64,000 nucleotides of DNA, from positions 75,740,868 to 75,804,867 of the forward strand of contig CALNVZ010000174.1 of NCBI GenBank assembly GCA_940671915.1, given 5' to 3'. Shown piece by piece: positions 34,511-47,041 of the stretch (position 1 is its first letter; the number at the start of each line of letters is the position of its first letter). Below the pieces are notes generated by a model. That model was not told the DNA's origin, did no database searches, and saw only the letters and a program-made list of their open reading frames with translations. Source of the DNA: Paracentrotus lividus. Its lineage: Eukaryota; Echinodermata; Echinoidea; Camarodonta; Echinidae. The translations under genes were made by a program, and so were the position numbers.

Positions 34511-35065
34511 GTTGAACAAGTATTTACCACCCCATACCATCCACAAACAAATTGGGTGGAGAAGGTCAACAGAAACCTCACGGCCATGCTTCAGGCGTAC
34601 GTATCAGGGGACCACCGAACTTGGGACATACACTTGGCAGAGTTCAGCTTTGCTCTAAACACCTCGACTCACGATACTCTTGGAGTAGAACCAGCGCTTC
34701 TAATGTTTGGGAGACGGCTCAACACACCCCTCTGCAATAAACTACCGAATGACGTTTCTGATGGTGTAGTCCAACCCAGCAATGAGGACACGGCTCGTCG
34801 TAGCGCACTAGCCAAAGGAAACGCTAAGCGGAACTATGACAAAAGGCGCCGCGAGGTTCAGATAAAGGAAGGAGATCGTGTGCGCGTAAAGACCTCCCCA
34901 ATCTCCAATGCCAAGAAGTGCTTCATGTCGAAACTGGCACCACGCTGGTCAGATTTGTACGTTGTGAAAAAGAAACTGACACCAGTGAATATCGAAGTGG
35001 TGAACGAACAAAACAAAAAGGTCGTTCGCATAGTTCATGTGGACCAACTTAAATTGTGTCAGTAA
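34496..35065 (+). pseudogene. Gypsy integrase C-terminal part after the frameshift
   Basis: This frame continues the integrase with TTPYHPQTN and the catalytic Glu codon at about 34559 (WVEKVNR), then the LAEFSFALNTSTHDTLG block typical of Gypsy integrases. An SH3-like tail ends in VRIVHVDQLKLCQ, the GPY/F-like region. No chromodomain is seen before the stop at 35065. The Met at 34496 is not a real start. Confidence 0.85.
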
Positions 35066-36040
35066 TTTTGTGGGACATTTGAACAGGAGGACTGAACCAC
35101 TTCATGCTTTTAACTTTGAACATTGAACATTTCACATTGAACGTTGAACATTGGACATTTGACATTGAACTTGATATTGATTATTGTGAAATACTTTATG
35201 CCTATAAACATGTTTTGCATGATTTATTGACAGTTAAAAATGTAAAGATATTGGGTGATAATGTACAGGTGTATGTAAATTATCAGATTTCTCATCACTT
35301 CCTTACAATGTAACAGTGCTGTTCATGTAGCTACACATTGTTTCAATACCATGTTATGTAATGACATATATATACATGTAAAAGAGGATTATCTCAAAGA
35401 TTTGGGATTACACATTGGTAAATATTATTTGGATATGATTAAATCTAGATGATCCAGACCCAAATTTAAACAGGCTATTAAGTAGGGAAAAAAAAAATTG
35501 TGTTGATAGTTATCATTGTTGAAATGTTTTATATGCTGTAAACTCTATTTACTATCGACCTTTGGATTGTAAAATGATCCTTGTTTTATCTTTGTCAAAC
35601 ATCATGTAATGGATCATCTTACAGCTGTGCTGGGATGTTTCAAGTGTTCTTCAAAGTTTAGCCTCGAGACAATATGGTATGTTTCATAAAGCAGCATTTT
35701 GAGATGGTAGTATCATTACCTTATATATCACTGGCACTTATAAGCTGTTTAGAAGAGTGTGGATGTACTGTATAATACCTGTTCTGCAGGTACCATTTTT
35801 TGATATGCATAGTTTTGCAGATTTTGCGTTGTAGTGCGTTTAATGCAAATTTTGTTTTGTTTACATGTTGCAAGGATTTACATGTCTGATTATAGTTGTG
35901 TTATATATGGCTATTGATTGTTTACATAGGTGCTGGTACTACAAAGGAAGAGTAGTACAAAAAACAAAAAAAAAACAAAAAAACAAAAACAAAACAAAAA
36001 AAAAACAAAACAAAATAACAAACCCATATAGGGTTATTTT
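35066..36040 (+). other. Gypsy 3' untranslated region
   Basis: It contains short TTGAACATT-like tandem motifs (35110-35175) and a long A/C-rich stretch (35960-36020). No extra gene such as env is readable. Confidence 0.55.
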
Positions 36041-36052
36041 GGTGGGGGAGAA
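36041..36052 (+). other. Gypsy polypurine tract
   Basis: GGTGGGGGAGAA lies directly before the 3' LTR. It is the expected primer site for plus-strand synthesis. Confidence 0.75.
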
Positions 36053-36289
36053 TGTAAGGGATTTATAGATATCAAATACGTGCACACATAATTGTTAGCA
36101 CTCGAGTGATCGGGTTACCTTGTGATTAGGAGAACAGACTGTGTAGAGAAGGAAGTGACTTTGGGAAAAGCTAGCGGCAGCTATGGTTTTGATTCAAGAG
36201 TCTTAGAATAAAGATACATTTATTGTTGTTTGGACTTAAACTATCCTGTCTGGAATCTGTTCTTAGCTTGTATATTCTAACCCTTTTCA
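36053..36289 (+). repeat. Gypsy 3' LTR, 237 bp
   Basis: It begins TGTAAGGG and ends CCCTTTTCA, with an AATAAAG signal near 36207. It aligns with 21183-21368 plus 25869-25913. Confidence 0.92.
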
Positions 36290-37409
36290 GCTTTATTTCA
36301 GCAAGAATATACTGATATGTATACAAATTCCTTATAAGATTATATATTAATATATGATTTAGTTCATCATTTTATGGATCACTATATATGTATTTTTTTT
36401 TTTGGGGGGGGGGAGGGGGAGGGGGTGTTATTACAGTGAGCATAGCCTTATATTGAAGTGGAATACAAGTCTTCCAGTCATTTTGTACATAATTATATGG
36501 CTAATAAATCTGTTTCTTATTTATGTTTCCCAGAAAAAAGAGAAAGTGAGGTTATTGTTTTTCCCCTAGCTAATTCAGTTTGTGCATCACTTTAAAGGTT
36601 ATTAATTAATAAACCGTACGGTATATTTTTCGAGGTTCCAAAAAAATAGGAATGAATTTTGATAATCGCAATATAATGACAAACAAATACATTTGAGCTG
36701 AATCATGTTGTGAAAACATATAGTCATTGGTATACTACTATATCCTCTCAAAACTATAAATTAAATATTGTGCCTGCAAAAGGATGACACTACCTTTAAT
36801 GTGTTCTCAGATATGTAATGCAATGTACCCTAAATCAGGAGAAGGTCTAAGAAAATTGTCTGGTTTGTGATTAGAAAATATCGTACAACAATATGATAAA
36901 GCACAATGTACTGCAGTTGCCGATAATAATCCAATTCAATTCAAATCAAATTCAATTCATCTTTATTATTCCACAAAATTTTCTGAAAATATTATTGCAT
37001 AACAAAGATATGAGATATAAGTCTAAATTGATATCTGAAGAAAAAATAAACACAACAACAAACTGTCAGAATCATTTGCACTGTATTTGCAAAGTCTGGC
37101 GATAGGAACTAGTTCTGTCTGTATAATTATACTTGGTTATGAATTCACACAAAATAAAACAAATATCTCATTCATTTCATAATTATAAAGTTTACAGCAT
37201 ACAAGCATGCTTCATTCATGAACTATTGACTATTTGCTTCAAACCACAGTTGGTTTCCAGGACTTACATTATGTCCTCATGACTATATTGTAAACAATAA
37301 TTTCGCATAATGTATATTCCATAAATAAAAGAAATTTACCAAAATATTACAATGTTCTTAATATTGTGAAGATATTCCAATGTAAAATGTTTAAACCACG
37401 ATATATTAA
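36290..37409. other. Unannotated AT-rich sequence with G-rich tract
   Basis: A T-run followed by long G-runs (36394-36425) can form a G-quadruplex. At 36930-36975 the minus strand shows GAATTGAATT repeats like a LINE tail, suggesting a short minus-strand LINE end. No gene seen. Confidence 0.45.
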
Positions 37410-37749
37410 TCCTTCCGCTGCAGCAGGCCCATATATGGCCCACTCAGAGGTAACTCGCTGAGACGGCATGCCCATATATGGCCCACAAAATAGATTTATT
37501 TTCAGAGCAATATTTACCCGCTATTTAGAAAGAATAAGAAGTAAAAATGTACTGAATCCCTTCTAAGAACACCAACTATTGCTTTCCTGTTAACAAAAAT
37601 CATACCGTTTCAATTCGAAATTTCCAAGATAAATGTGATTTTGTAACAACCACGGATCTCTTCTTGTCTGCTTTTTCGCAAACGATCTTTGTGTACATTT
37701 ACAAACGGGTGATAAAAGCGGACTCGCACAGCCGTACGCGCGCGCCAGT

Positions 37750-40736
37750 TAGACAGATTACATGGACGTGGAGGGGGCGTAGTATTGTATGTAAAAGAAA
37801 ATATTTCCTTTCAAGTAAAGACCCAACTGTCCGAATTACCAGAATTTGAAATACTTTTTGTAGGAATTACCAATGTTAAATGTAAAAAATATAATTGTAG
37901 GTGTAGCATATCGTCCACCCGGTACAAATATTGAATCTTCCACTCTTCAATGGGTGATCTAATGGGTGACTTTAATATAAACTTACTTGTAAATAACGGC
38001 CAGTCTAACAATTCTTTCATGTCGTTTCTAAATAGTTACGCCCTCTATCCATTAATTGACAAACCTACCAGAGTATCCCCGACATCCGCAACGCTTTTAG
38101 ATAACATTTTCACAAACGTCGTGAGAGAAGATTTTCAAAGTGGTATTTTATACTCTGATATATCAGATCACCTTCCTATTTTTACAGTATAAAGAAACAC
38201 ACAAGAGAAACGATGTCAATCTGATGAACACTTTAATAGACAATATTCAGTCGAAAATATAAACTCCCTTAAAACCGACCTTATTAAGGAAGCCTGGCTA
38301 GATATATTTCAAGAAACACATGATGTGAACATAGCTTATGACCTTTTTATTAAAAAATTTAAGGAATATTTTGATAAAAATATACCTCGTTTGCTGAAAA
38401 AGAAAAGAAATAATAATATTCATAATCCTTGGATTAGTAATGCGATAATTAATTCTATCCGAAAAAAAGAACCGATTGTATAAGTTGTATATACGCAATC
38501 CCAACAATACCATCCAACATAACAAATTTAAGGCTTTTCGTAACAAACTAACCGCCGTTATTAGAGCATCACGTAAAATGTATTATACCAATAAACTTAA
38601 AAGAGTGTCGGGAAATGTGTCTGCTACATGGTCCATCTTAAATAATATCTTAGGAAGGGGTAAATGAACAAAATTTACAAAAGAAATGTACCACGAAAAT
38701 GAAAAGACATGTAACCCCCAGAAAATTGTCAATATCTTAAACAAATATTTTGTTAACATAGGGCCAACGCTATCAAAAACTTTTATAACCAATGAGCACT
38801 CATTTAAAGATGTTTTACCTGAACGAGCTGAAAACTCGATATTTTTCAAACCCGTAAGACCACACAAAATTATATCCATAGTAAAATCCCTTAAAAATAC
38901 GAAAACTTGTGGTCACGACCATATTAACTCATTTATCTTAAAACAAATAATTTTCTTTATAGCTGATCCACTATGTCATATTTTCAATCTATCATTGTCT
39001 CTTGGATGCTATCCGAACGCCTTCAAGTTAGCTAGGGTCGTACCAATATTTAAAAAAGGAAATCGTACCCAGTGTAAAAATTACCGACCTATATTTATTT
39101 TACCCTCGTTATCTAAAATCCTAGAAAGAATAATCCATATCCAAGTATATAATTGTTTAGACAAAAACAAATTACTTTGCTCCGCCCAATATGGTTTTAG
39201 GAAACAACATTCAACTGAACTAGCAGTTTTGGAACTTATATGATTAGTAGAATCAACCTAAAATCCCTTGCCAAAAAAAACAATACATAACTGGATTATT
39301 TTGGACCTCTTCAAAAGCGCGTTTGAACGCTCGATCACTCCAATTTTGATATTAAACTTTGAACTTATGGTATAAGGGGTACGCCGCTGGCATGGTTTAA
39401 AGATTATTTAAAAAATAGAATTCAGATACACCGAAGTTCTCGACTTACGTAAATCCAAAATTTTGAACTGCAGTGGGCGTGCCACAGGGATCTATACTTG
39501 GGCCACTCCTCTTTATAATATATATCTGAACGACATTGTAAATTCTTCTGAAATACTTAGTTTTGTTTTATTTGCAGATGATACGACATTTATATTCTCA
39601 TCATAATTTTAACGAATATGATAGTTCACTTTCAATGTAGAATTGTCAAAACTAACTAAATGGCTACAATGTAACAAGTTATCTCTCAATCTCAGTAAAA
39701 CAAATTATATCATATTTCACAACCCAAACAAAAAATTAACGATGACCAGTATCAAATTTAATAGATAATACCCCAATTGAAAGGAAAACTAATGTTAAAT
39801 TTCTTGGTGTTATTCTCGATCAACATTTTAAAATGGAATTTGCATTTTCAGCATCTAAGAACTCATATTTCTAGAATTATTGGTATAATGTATAAAACTT
39901 AAGATACGTTAATGGCCAAAGTTTATTATATATATGTACAATTCTTTCATATTATCTTATTTATCTTATGCTTTATTTGCCTGGGGTGTGGAACCAAAAA
40001 GAATGTTAATTTCATTATTGTTACTGCAGAAAAGAGCCTTAAGAATTTGTACAGGTTCCCCTTTCTTAGCCCATACTGATCCAATTTTCAAAAAACTAAA
40101 CATATTAAAAATATTCTGATATCAATATCTTGCAAACTGCAAATTTTATGTTCAATTATACTAATAATTTGGTTCCATCCAATTTCAGTACAATGTTTAT
40201 ACGCAATACCCAGATCTATGACCACAATACCAGAGCTCAAACAATTTTCATCTTAGTAATCCAAAAACAGTCCTTGCCTGTAAATCCATTAGACATAGAG
40301 GACCTGATGTTTGGCACTCATTGCCCAATGAAATAAAGAATGTTCTTCACTTTACTCTTTTAACGCAAGCTAAAAAATAAACTTATATTATCGTATGACT
40401 CGTTAATTTTTCTTAAAGTGTGTTTTTGTATTGTTAAACTGATTTACAATTACCTGGTGGGTGGGGGGGGGGGGGTTGGATTTCGCAATGTTTATTTATT
40501 TGTTTTCATCTTGTCTCATTTTAATTTATCTGAATGTATATCATGTCCATAATGGCATTAGGGCTCTGCCGAGTCAAGACCATCGGTCTTTTGCAATGTC
40601 CTAATTCATTTCATTATTTTGTATTTATTGTATATTTAATTGCTTTGTTGATTTAACCATGTATCATCTGATATATTTGTATCTTGTATTTTTTTATGAA
40701 TGAAATTTGAATAAATTGAATTGAATTGAATTGAAT
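37750..40736 (+). mobile_element. Decayed LINE related to 16030-18970
   Basis: Endonuclease pieces come first: GRGGGVVLYVKENI-like near 37765, GDFNINLL near 37965, and SDISDHLPIF near 38158. The linker and RT follow: YFVNIGPTLSK (38742), CGHDHINSFILK (38909), KNYRPIFILPSLSKILERII (39078), VPQGSILGPLLF-like near 39478, and FADD at 39571-39582. The C-terminus lies at 39930-40370. Many stops and shifts break the frame after 38190 and again from 39240. The 3' region has a long G-run near 40460 and ends in TTGAA repeats (40707-40736). It is non-functional. Confidence 0.88.
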
Positions 40737-43721
40737 CCCACAATCCTTTGCGTGATACCATTGGGTCGAGCGTTCTTTTCGTTATTTTATGGGAGAAAGA
40801 GAGAGAGAGAGAGAGAAAAGGGGGGCAGGGCGTAGAGTGAATTACACATTGGAAAGACGGACATGAAATAGTATAAAAGCGAAAGGAGTAAAGACGAAAA
40901 GCGCAATTTTCAAGAAGTGAATCAAAAGAAATACCGAGTCAAAAAGGGCTGAGCTTTTTATCCCTCGTTGAAGGACTGTTTTCAACATAAAATAAATTTT
41001 GTTTGGGAAATAATTTAATTACTAGTACGCGACAGGAGCAATACATTGCTAAACGGGTAGTTTCTTGGAATATCACAGTTGATCGAATCCATGTACTTTT
41101 ATACCAAGTCTAATTAAGGATTTCATTGAACTTTTTTTTTAAACTCGCTAAATTACAACCACTGATTTGCACTCTATTATTATTTTCTTGAAAAAAACTT
41201 GTAAAAAGTTTATTTGAACCCATTTTAGAATGTTTATCTAAGCATGTAAGGATATTAGGTATGCTTATTATTGGAGACTATGTGCTTGATGATACACGGC
41301 ATACATGTAAAAAGAGGTAAATCTGCTTTCATAGGAGATGGTAACAAAAAACAGGGTAGTCCATATTATGTCTATTGTCTCCATCCCGATAATCAATAAC
41401 TATTCTTTGCGGAGCCCGGAGTATACCTACTCACGATTGTATCTCCAAGGCATCTCCAAGGCGTAGTCATGGGACCCAACATCCTGGTATCACAAGCTTT
41501 TAATTAGTGATAGCTTTGCTTGTGATTATCCCACAAAGTTATCACTGTCAACTTAGCCCAAATTCTACTGCTGAAGGTGCTGTGAAAATTGTAATACAGG
41601 CAGATAACTTGACACATAATTTCATGTAATATTGAATTCTTCCCTTATTTTGTTCGACCTTTTCGATCTACAAAAACATGTGTGCCAATAATAAAAAAGT
41701 ATTACAAAAAACATTGATAAAAAGTAAAATTTCTTATACATACAATATTGTTATGTTTCAATAATAAATGTATTAAACTGTGTGGATATGGCCGATTGTG
41801 ATGTCCCATGCCAATCTTTCTAGATCGATCACTTTTTATTCAGTAAACATCATGTTTCTCCTCTCCATTTCTTTTTCTTCTTTTTTTCGTTTTCATTTTT
41901 TTTTTATGTCTGTTGTTGTTTCTTTAGTTTTTATCGCGCAAGGGTTTCGTAAGGGTGTTTTCACGGAGAGAGAGAGAGAGAGTGAGAGAGAGAGAGAGAG
42001 ATAGAAAGAGATAACAAGAGTAAAATTGCGTGTTTCACTGGTAGGATGAGGATGATAAAGAAGGATAAAGGGAGATAGAGAGAATTGCATCCATCCAGTT
42101 ATGTTATTTTGATATGTCTTTATAGAAATAATTCGTTGTCCTAAAATGATCAGCAAACGGGTAGAAGCTGGGGCCACGGATTTTCATTTCATTTCCTTTT
42201 CCTTTTTTAGCCCCCCCCCCCTCCTCCTCTCTCTCTCTCTCTAACAACATCTTATTCTCTTTCCATTTTTTTGTCCTCTGGGTATTTGAAGTCGATATAT
42301 TTCTTGGCTAGCTTGTTTTCTACTTCAAACTTTTAATTGCATTACAAATTTGATTTAATTTACCATTTTTTATGAAGATGACGATGATATGACAACGATG
42401 ATTACAATAATAAGCCCAATGATATTATGGACACATGAAACTGATGAACGATACAGGGATTTGAAAAACAAAATAACAAACACGATTTAAATTGCTATTA
42501 TGTTATTTTTGCGACACCTAAATCCAATCACATTGAAAAAGATGAAATGATTTAATCATATAGCGTTCAGAAAGAGATGTGGTTAAGAAAGCAAAATAAT
42601 ACCTAAATATTTTGTGTATTATATCGCTGTTTTTTATTTTATGTGGCTAGAAATATCCATACATACAAACAAAATGTATTTTTCTTTTAGGAGGCGAGGG
42701 GGATGGGTGTTTCACTCCAATTTATATACATTTGTATAAGTTTTACAAGTTTTCTTCCGTCTTCACTTTTCTTCCTCCCAATATTGACCTTATTTTTCTT
42801 TTGAAGACATTTTCCCCATGTTTGTTTGTTTATAATTTGTATGTACTTATTCATTACGAAATACCGTAAATATCTTTTCTATAACTGAGCTCAACAAAAA
42901 TAGTGATTCCATGAAGTTCAGTACACTACGAAAAAAAATGCGGGTAAGGTCATTCATCCTATACCAAACACATGTGTTATTATGTTCCTGTGAGGCACAT
43001 AGAGAGGCAGAAGCAGAGAGTATGGGAGAAGACAGATAAAGAGAAGAGGAGAGAGAGATAGAAAGAACAAGAGAGAGATGGATTCTTGATACAACATTTT
43101 TGTTTGATTTTTTTTTTTTGGTCCCATTTAAAACGTGTTTTAACACGATATAAAAACAGTAGTTCAGGCTTGAATAGTACACAGCAGGATATGTATGGAT
43201 TATTGGTGTGCAATCATACTAACATCACCCTTTTTGAATTTCCTCTTTTCAAAGAAAGACTAGCATGACAAAGGGACCTGTTATATAACATGCTATAGAA
43301 CTCCTGATACTGTGAGAGTTTTCTTACAAACTTAGCAGACGACGCATTGTGCTTGGAGACGAATAGCCGGAAGTTCATAAAATTGCCAGTGTCAAGCCGT
43401 GCGTGCTGTCCTGCGTGCGATCAATAATAGCTGTTTTGTACACAAACATAATAGGAAAGTCAACATATCGAAAAGCCGTAAAAGAGGTTACATTTTCATT
43501 AAAAAACAATTACACCTTTATTCTCCACGATTGTAGAAAATATTTCAGGAAGTTAAAGAAGAAGCTTAGCTTTATAAGTTTTGTGTTCAAACTTTTTAAT
43601 GATTCACATTTAAAAGAGAAATAACAGCTTTTTGAAGTGAAACTACCCCCAAATTTCGGCCGAACTATCCAAGCTGAGAAATGGCTCCGTCACAGGGGAG
43701 TGAATTCGCAAATACCGCCCC
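40737..43721. other. Unannotated sequence with (GA)n tracts
   Basis: GA- or CT-rich simple repeats lie at about 40797-40820, 41966-42001, 42220-42241 and 43000-43080. No open frame with a recognisable domain is present. Confidence 0.5.
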
Positions 43722-43755
43722 GCAGCGGAAGGGTTAAACGATGATGTTTCAAAAC

Positions 43756-43920
43756 ATGAACTCACGGAATATTAACCCAGATTTCAAGAACTTCTGTTTT
43801 TAGTTTAATCAATAAGGTATACCTTAAACAGTGACATTTCTATGCACGTGAACTCAAGAAATATTAACCCAGATTTCAAGAACTTGCGTTTATAGCTAAA
43901 TCAAGAAGGTACCTTCCGCG
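43756..43920. repeat. Tandem duplication of ~95 bp
   Basis: The block GAACTCA..GAATATTAACCCAGATTTCAAGAACTT through GGTATACCTT is repeated with changes at about 43849-43917 and ends GGTACCTT. Two copies only. Confidence 0.75.
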
Positions 43921-46900
43921 GGCTTAAATTAGTGTTCCATTAATGTCTCAAATTAAACTGTTGAATAAATAAACGATACTCATCACGCGATGCGATTGGT
44001 TTCTGTCCATGTAACCGCACGCTATCTGTCTCGATCTGTTCTATCAAAAACCTACGATAGATGCCCATGGATCTCTGAAGTGGCAGTCAAACGCCTGTAG
44101 TTGAAGTCAGCTGATCGCCCATCGACGAAAGTGTTAACCCATACTTAGGTCAGAAGTTGATCAGCGTTCGAAGTCAACGATGTTGAGCTGTCTATGAAAT
44201 CCTCCGCAGGTGCGGATCCAGGATATAAATGAACTTGAAGCTGCCGGGAAAAAGCCTGAAACAAACCTGAAAACTAAACCGGAAAAAGCCTGAAAACCCC
44301 GGTTCATCTGTTACCACTGTAAATATAACACAACCAATCGAAAGGTCATAGCATACATGAACATGCTTATTCTACGTAATTATATTCAATAAACTATGCA
44401 CACTTTGCTGATTTCATGTATCATTAAAGATTATCTTAAGTATCAATTTCACCTAAATAATCCATTAAATATTCACTGTCTTTTTGCACAGGGTTACGTA
44501 ATATCTAACATTAAAGCTCCTTTCAAAATACAGACCCTTCTAGCAATACAAAATATCAGAAATCGTCTATAATTCCATTACTTCTTTCAAGTACATAAAT
44601 GCATAATAATCTGGTAAAGAGTTTGATAATAACTTCCTTTCCATTTTATCAAAGGAAACCATAAATTACTGCTTCTCTTAACCTCCATATATTTGCTCTA
44701 TAAACAATACCAACTCACATTATCTCTTTTAACAAAATACTCATAAATTTTACCATCCTGCCTTCTTTGCTATCAAAGGACATCAAAATGTATAATTGAC
44801 TCAAATATACAATCCAAATAATTAATTCAAATGCTTTGCTGATAAGAGGTTCAAATGTTATGATTTCTTATAATAACATTATCTATATCACATGTGTACC
44901 TTTTCAATATATGTGCCACGCCCTAAATTGTGAAATTAACCTAAACAAGAAAACATTGATAAGGATAAGGAAAATGGTACAAAATTATCACTTACAGGTT
45001 TCACAAATCATAGTGGGAGCTGTAGAGGAGTCTTCACCTGGCCTGCATGCCCGGATTCCTTGATGCACCAACAAACTATCAAAAGTTTAACAGGGCTGCC
45101 CATCCTACAAGACTCTCCTCTCACAGAACTTCAGCATGACCTTCTCTCACCAATGCTAAAAGTGTTCTCCACCCCGTCTCACTCCTACAACACACACCTC
45201 ATATAGAGCCTGTACTGTGCCATGCATGAGTTATGCCTAATAGCACCACACACATACCACTCCTATAGAAATTGTGCACTCCACCAAACGAGCCTATTGT
45301 CCCCTAAGTATAGCTATCAACTAGTAGTCTTTTCTTCTAGTCTAAAATCTCAGTCACTTTGTGACACAAACAACATAGTAAACTAGTAATATAAATTGTA
45401 AAGGAAATGTTTTTAAATAATTATGATCGAGTCTATTAAGGAGCTTTATTTTTAATATATGTTACACGGAGATCTGTATTAATGAATCCATCTATACACA
45501 ACAAAAAAGTAAGTCCCCACTTAATCAAAATGATGTAAATTTTGATCCAAGTGGAGTTTTACGAATTTTATTACATGTGCTTGTAGGTAATTTTATCAGC
45601 TTCCATTTCAGTGAATCTTACTGAAATTAGTTAAGTCATGCTCCAATGAGCACAGTTAAAAGGCACAAATGTCACTTTTCGAAATTCAAAAGTTTAGTTT
45701 CATAACTTTCAATCAATAATATTGGAACAAATTGAAACTTTTTAACAAAAGATTTGTTCAGAAGGGTTGTTGCACTTAATTTCTAACACATTAAACGACT
45801 TTTGCATTAAATTTCACGGTTGGATGAACATGAGGTAAAACTTGTAAAAAAAACTGCATTTTTTTACACTTTTTTATTTTTTTAAATTATTGATTACGAC
45901 GGAATATGCAATCTGGAAAAGTGTTTTAAACAATATCCATCTATTCACGTTTGAATGAACACCCAATAAGAACAAAAAAGGATATTTTCACATTTCTTAG
46001 GTAAGTATTGTTCCGTTTTGTGTAATAAAATCATTTTATCAACATTTTTTTGTGATATGTATGTCAAATAATTTTTTTTTTCAAATGATGCTATGGCATT
46101 TTATTAAAAATTCACGCTTCAATGAACACGTCATACGTGAAAAGCCATTTTTTTCGTTTGTGGACCAAGATTCAAGCGCTTAGTTTGGATAATTGTCACA
46201 GACCATCTTGGATAGTTCATTTAATTTGAGTTTGACGAAAATTCCAGTGTTTTATTCTTAGTGAGCAGAAGTTATTAGAAAAATATGAAAATAAGAAAAA
46301 TTTCAGAGCTTTGGCCCCACCCCGTACCTTATCAAATTCTCATTTTAGCATTTTTTGCTGTTAGTTAACACCACCCTGAAATTGTGTGCAAAGTTTCGTA
46401 AAAAAAACTCGCAGTAGAATTGACAAAAATCATCAATGAAATTACGCCGAATTTCAATTTTGTTAAAATTTTGATTTCTTCTCCATTGACATTGTGTTCA
46501 ATTTCGAAGAAAAAGCATGCCCCAAATCAACATGCTGGAACTTTTTAACAAAAAGATGTTGAGTAATATTGTTTGGGGTTATGTTTATACACTCATTGAC
46601 TAACTTATGTGCGAAAATGAGATAAAACCTTTGCGTCATGCATGAATAAACACACGTTAAAGGCAAAATTTTCATTACGAAAGTCACAAAAGTCACCTTT
46701 AAAGTGTGCTCACACGTCCATGAAACGATGAACAGAGCTCATTTTCTCACAAAATTTGTTGATAATATTGATGATAATATCTGATGTCAATTCTTTGAAT
46801 AAAATTGTTGGATTTTACCATTTTTGGAGGCCTGAACATAATTCTTAAAATTGTGCTCACTCATCCATGAAAAATAGTGAAATGTATCGGGATTGGTGTC

Positions 46901-47041
46901 GGATGATCAAATTTTTGATGATAAATCTACCAAAACAATTAAAGACAAGGTAAAAATAAAATATTTCAAAATTGTTATTTCTACAGCCTCTCAAATGACC
47001 CTTGTGACTTTTGAAAATGTCAATTTTTGCTTTAAACGTTC
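43921..47041. other. Unannotated AT-rich sequence, part probably old fold-back repeat
   Basis: No gene recognised. Between about 45640 and 46860, motifs such as CAATGAGCAC and its mirror GTGCTCA occur near both ends, resembling motifs in the palindrome at 19006-20323. The pairing is too weak to draw boundaries. Confidence 0.35.

Larger units (their letters stand above)
21183..36289 (+). mobile_element. Ty3/Gypsy LTR retrotransposon with nested insertions
   Basis: The 5' LTR starts TGTAAGGG at 21183 and the 3' LTR ends CCCTTTTCA at 36289. The flanking bases GCTT (21179-21182 and 36290-36293) form a 4-bp target duplication, which shows that the two LTRs belong to one insertion. The 5' LTR is split by a 4.5-kb element (21369-25865). 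A second insertion of about 4.65 kb (26970-31618) lies before gag. Removing both leaves about 6 kb, a normal Gypsy length. Internal order is primer-binding site, gag remnant, protease, RT, PHD finger, integrase, polypurine tract, LTR. A stop codon and a frameshift break gag-pol, so this copy is dead. Confidence 0.85.
37410..43733. mobile_element. Possible TTAA-flanked (piggyBac-like) element containing a LINE
   Basis: TTAA followed by TCCTTCCGCTGC at 37406-37421 is mirrored by GCAGCGGAAGGG then TTAA at 43722-43737. The ends would be CCCTTCCGCTGC with one mismatch in the left copy. Inside the left end, CCCATATATGGCCCAC occurs twice. No transposase was recognised. The LINE at 37750-40736 would be a later insertion. 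The pairing could be fortuitous because the inverted repeat is only 12 bp. Confidence 0.5.

Noticed and set aside
35066-36040. env-like gene after Gypsy integrase
   Set aside because: No frame longer than about 70 codons and no signal peptide or membrane protein pattern was found.
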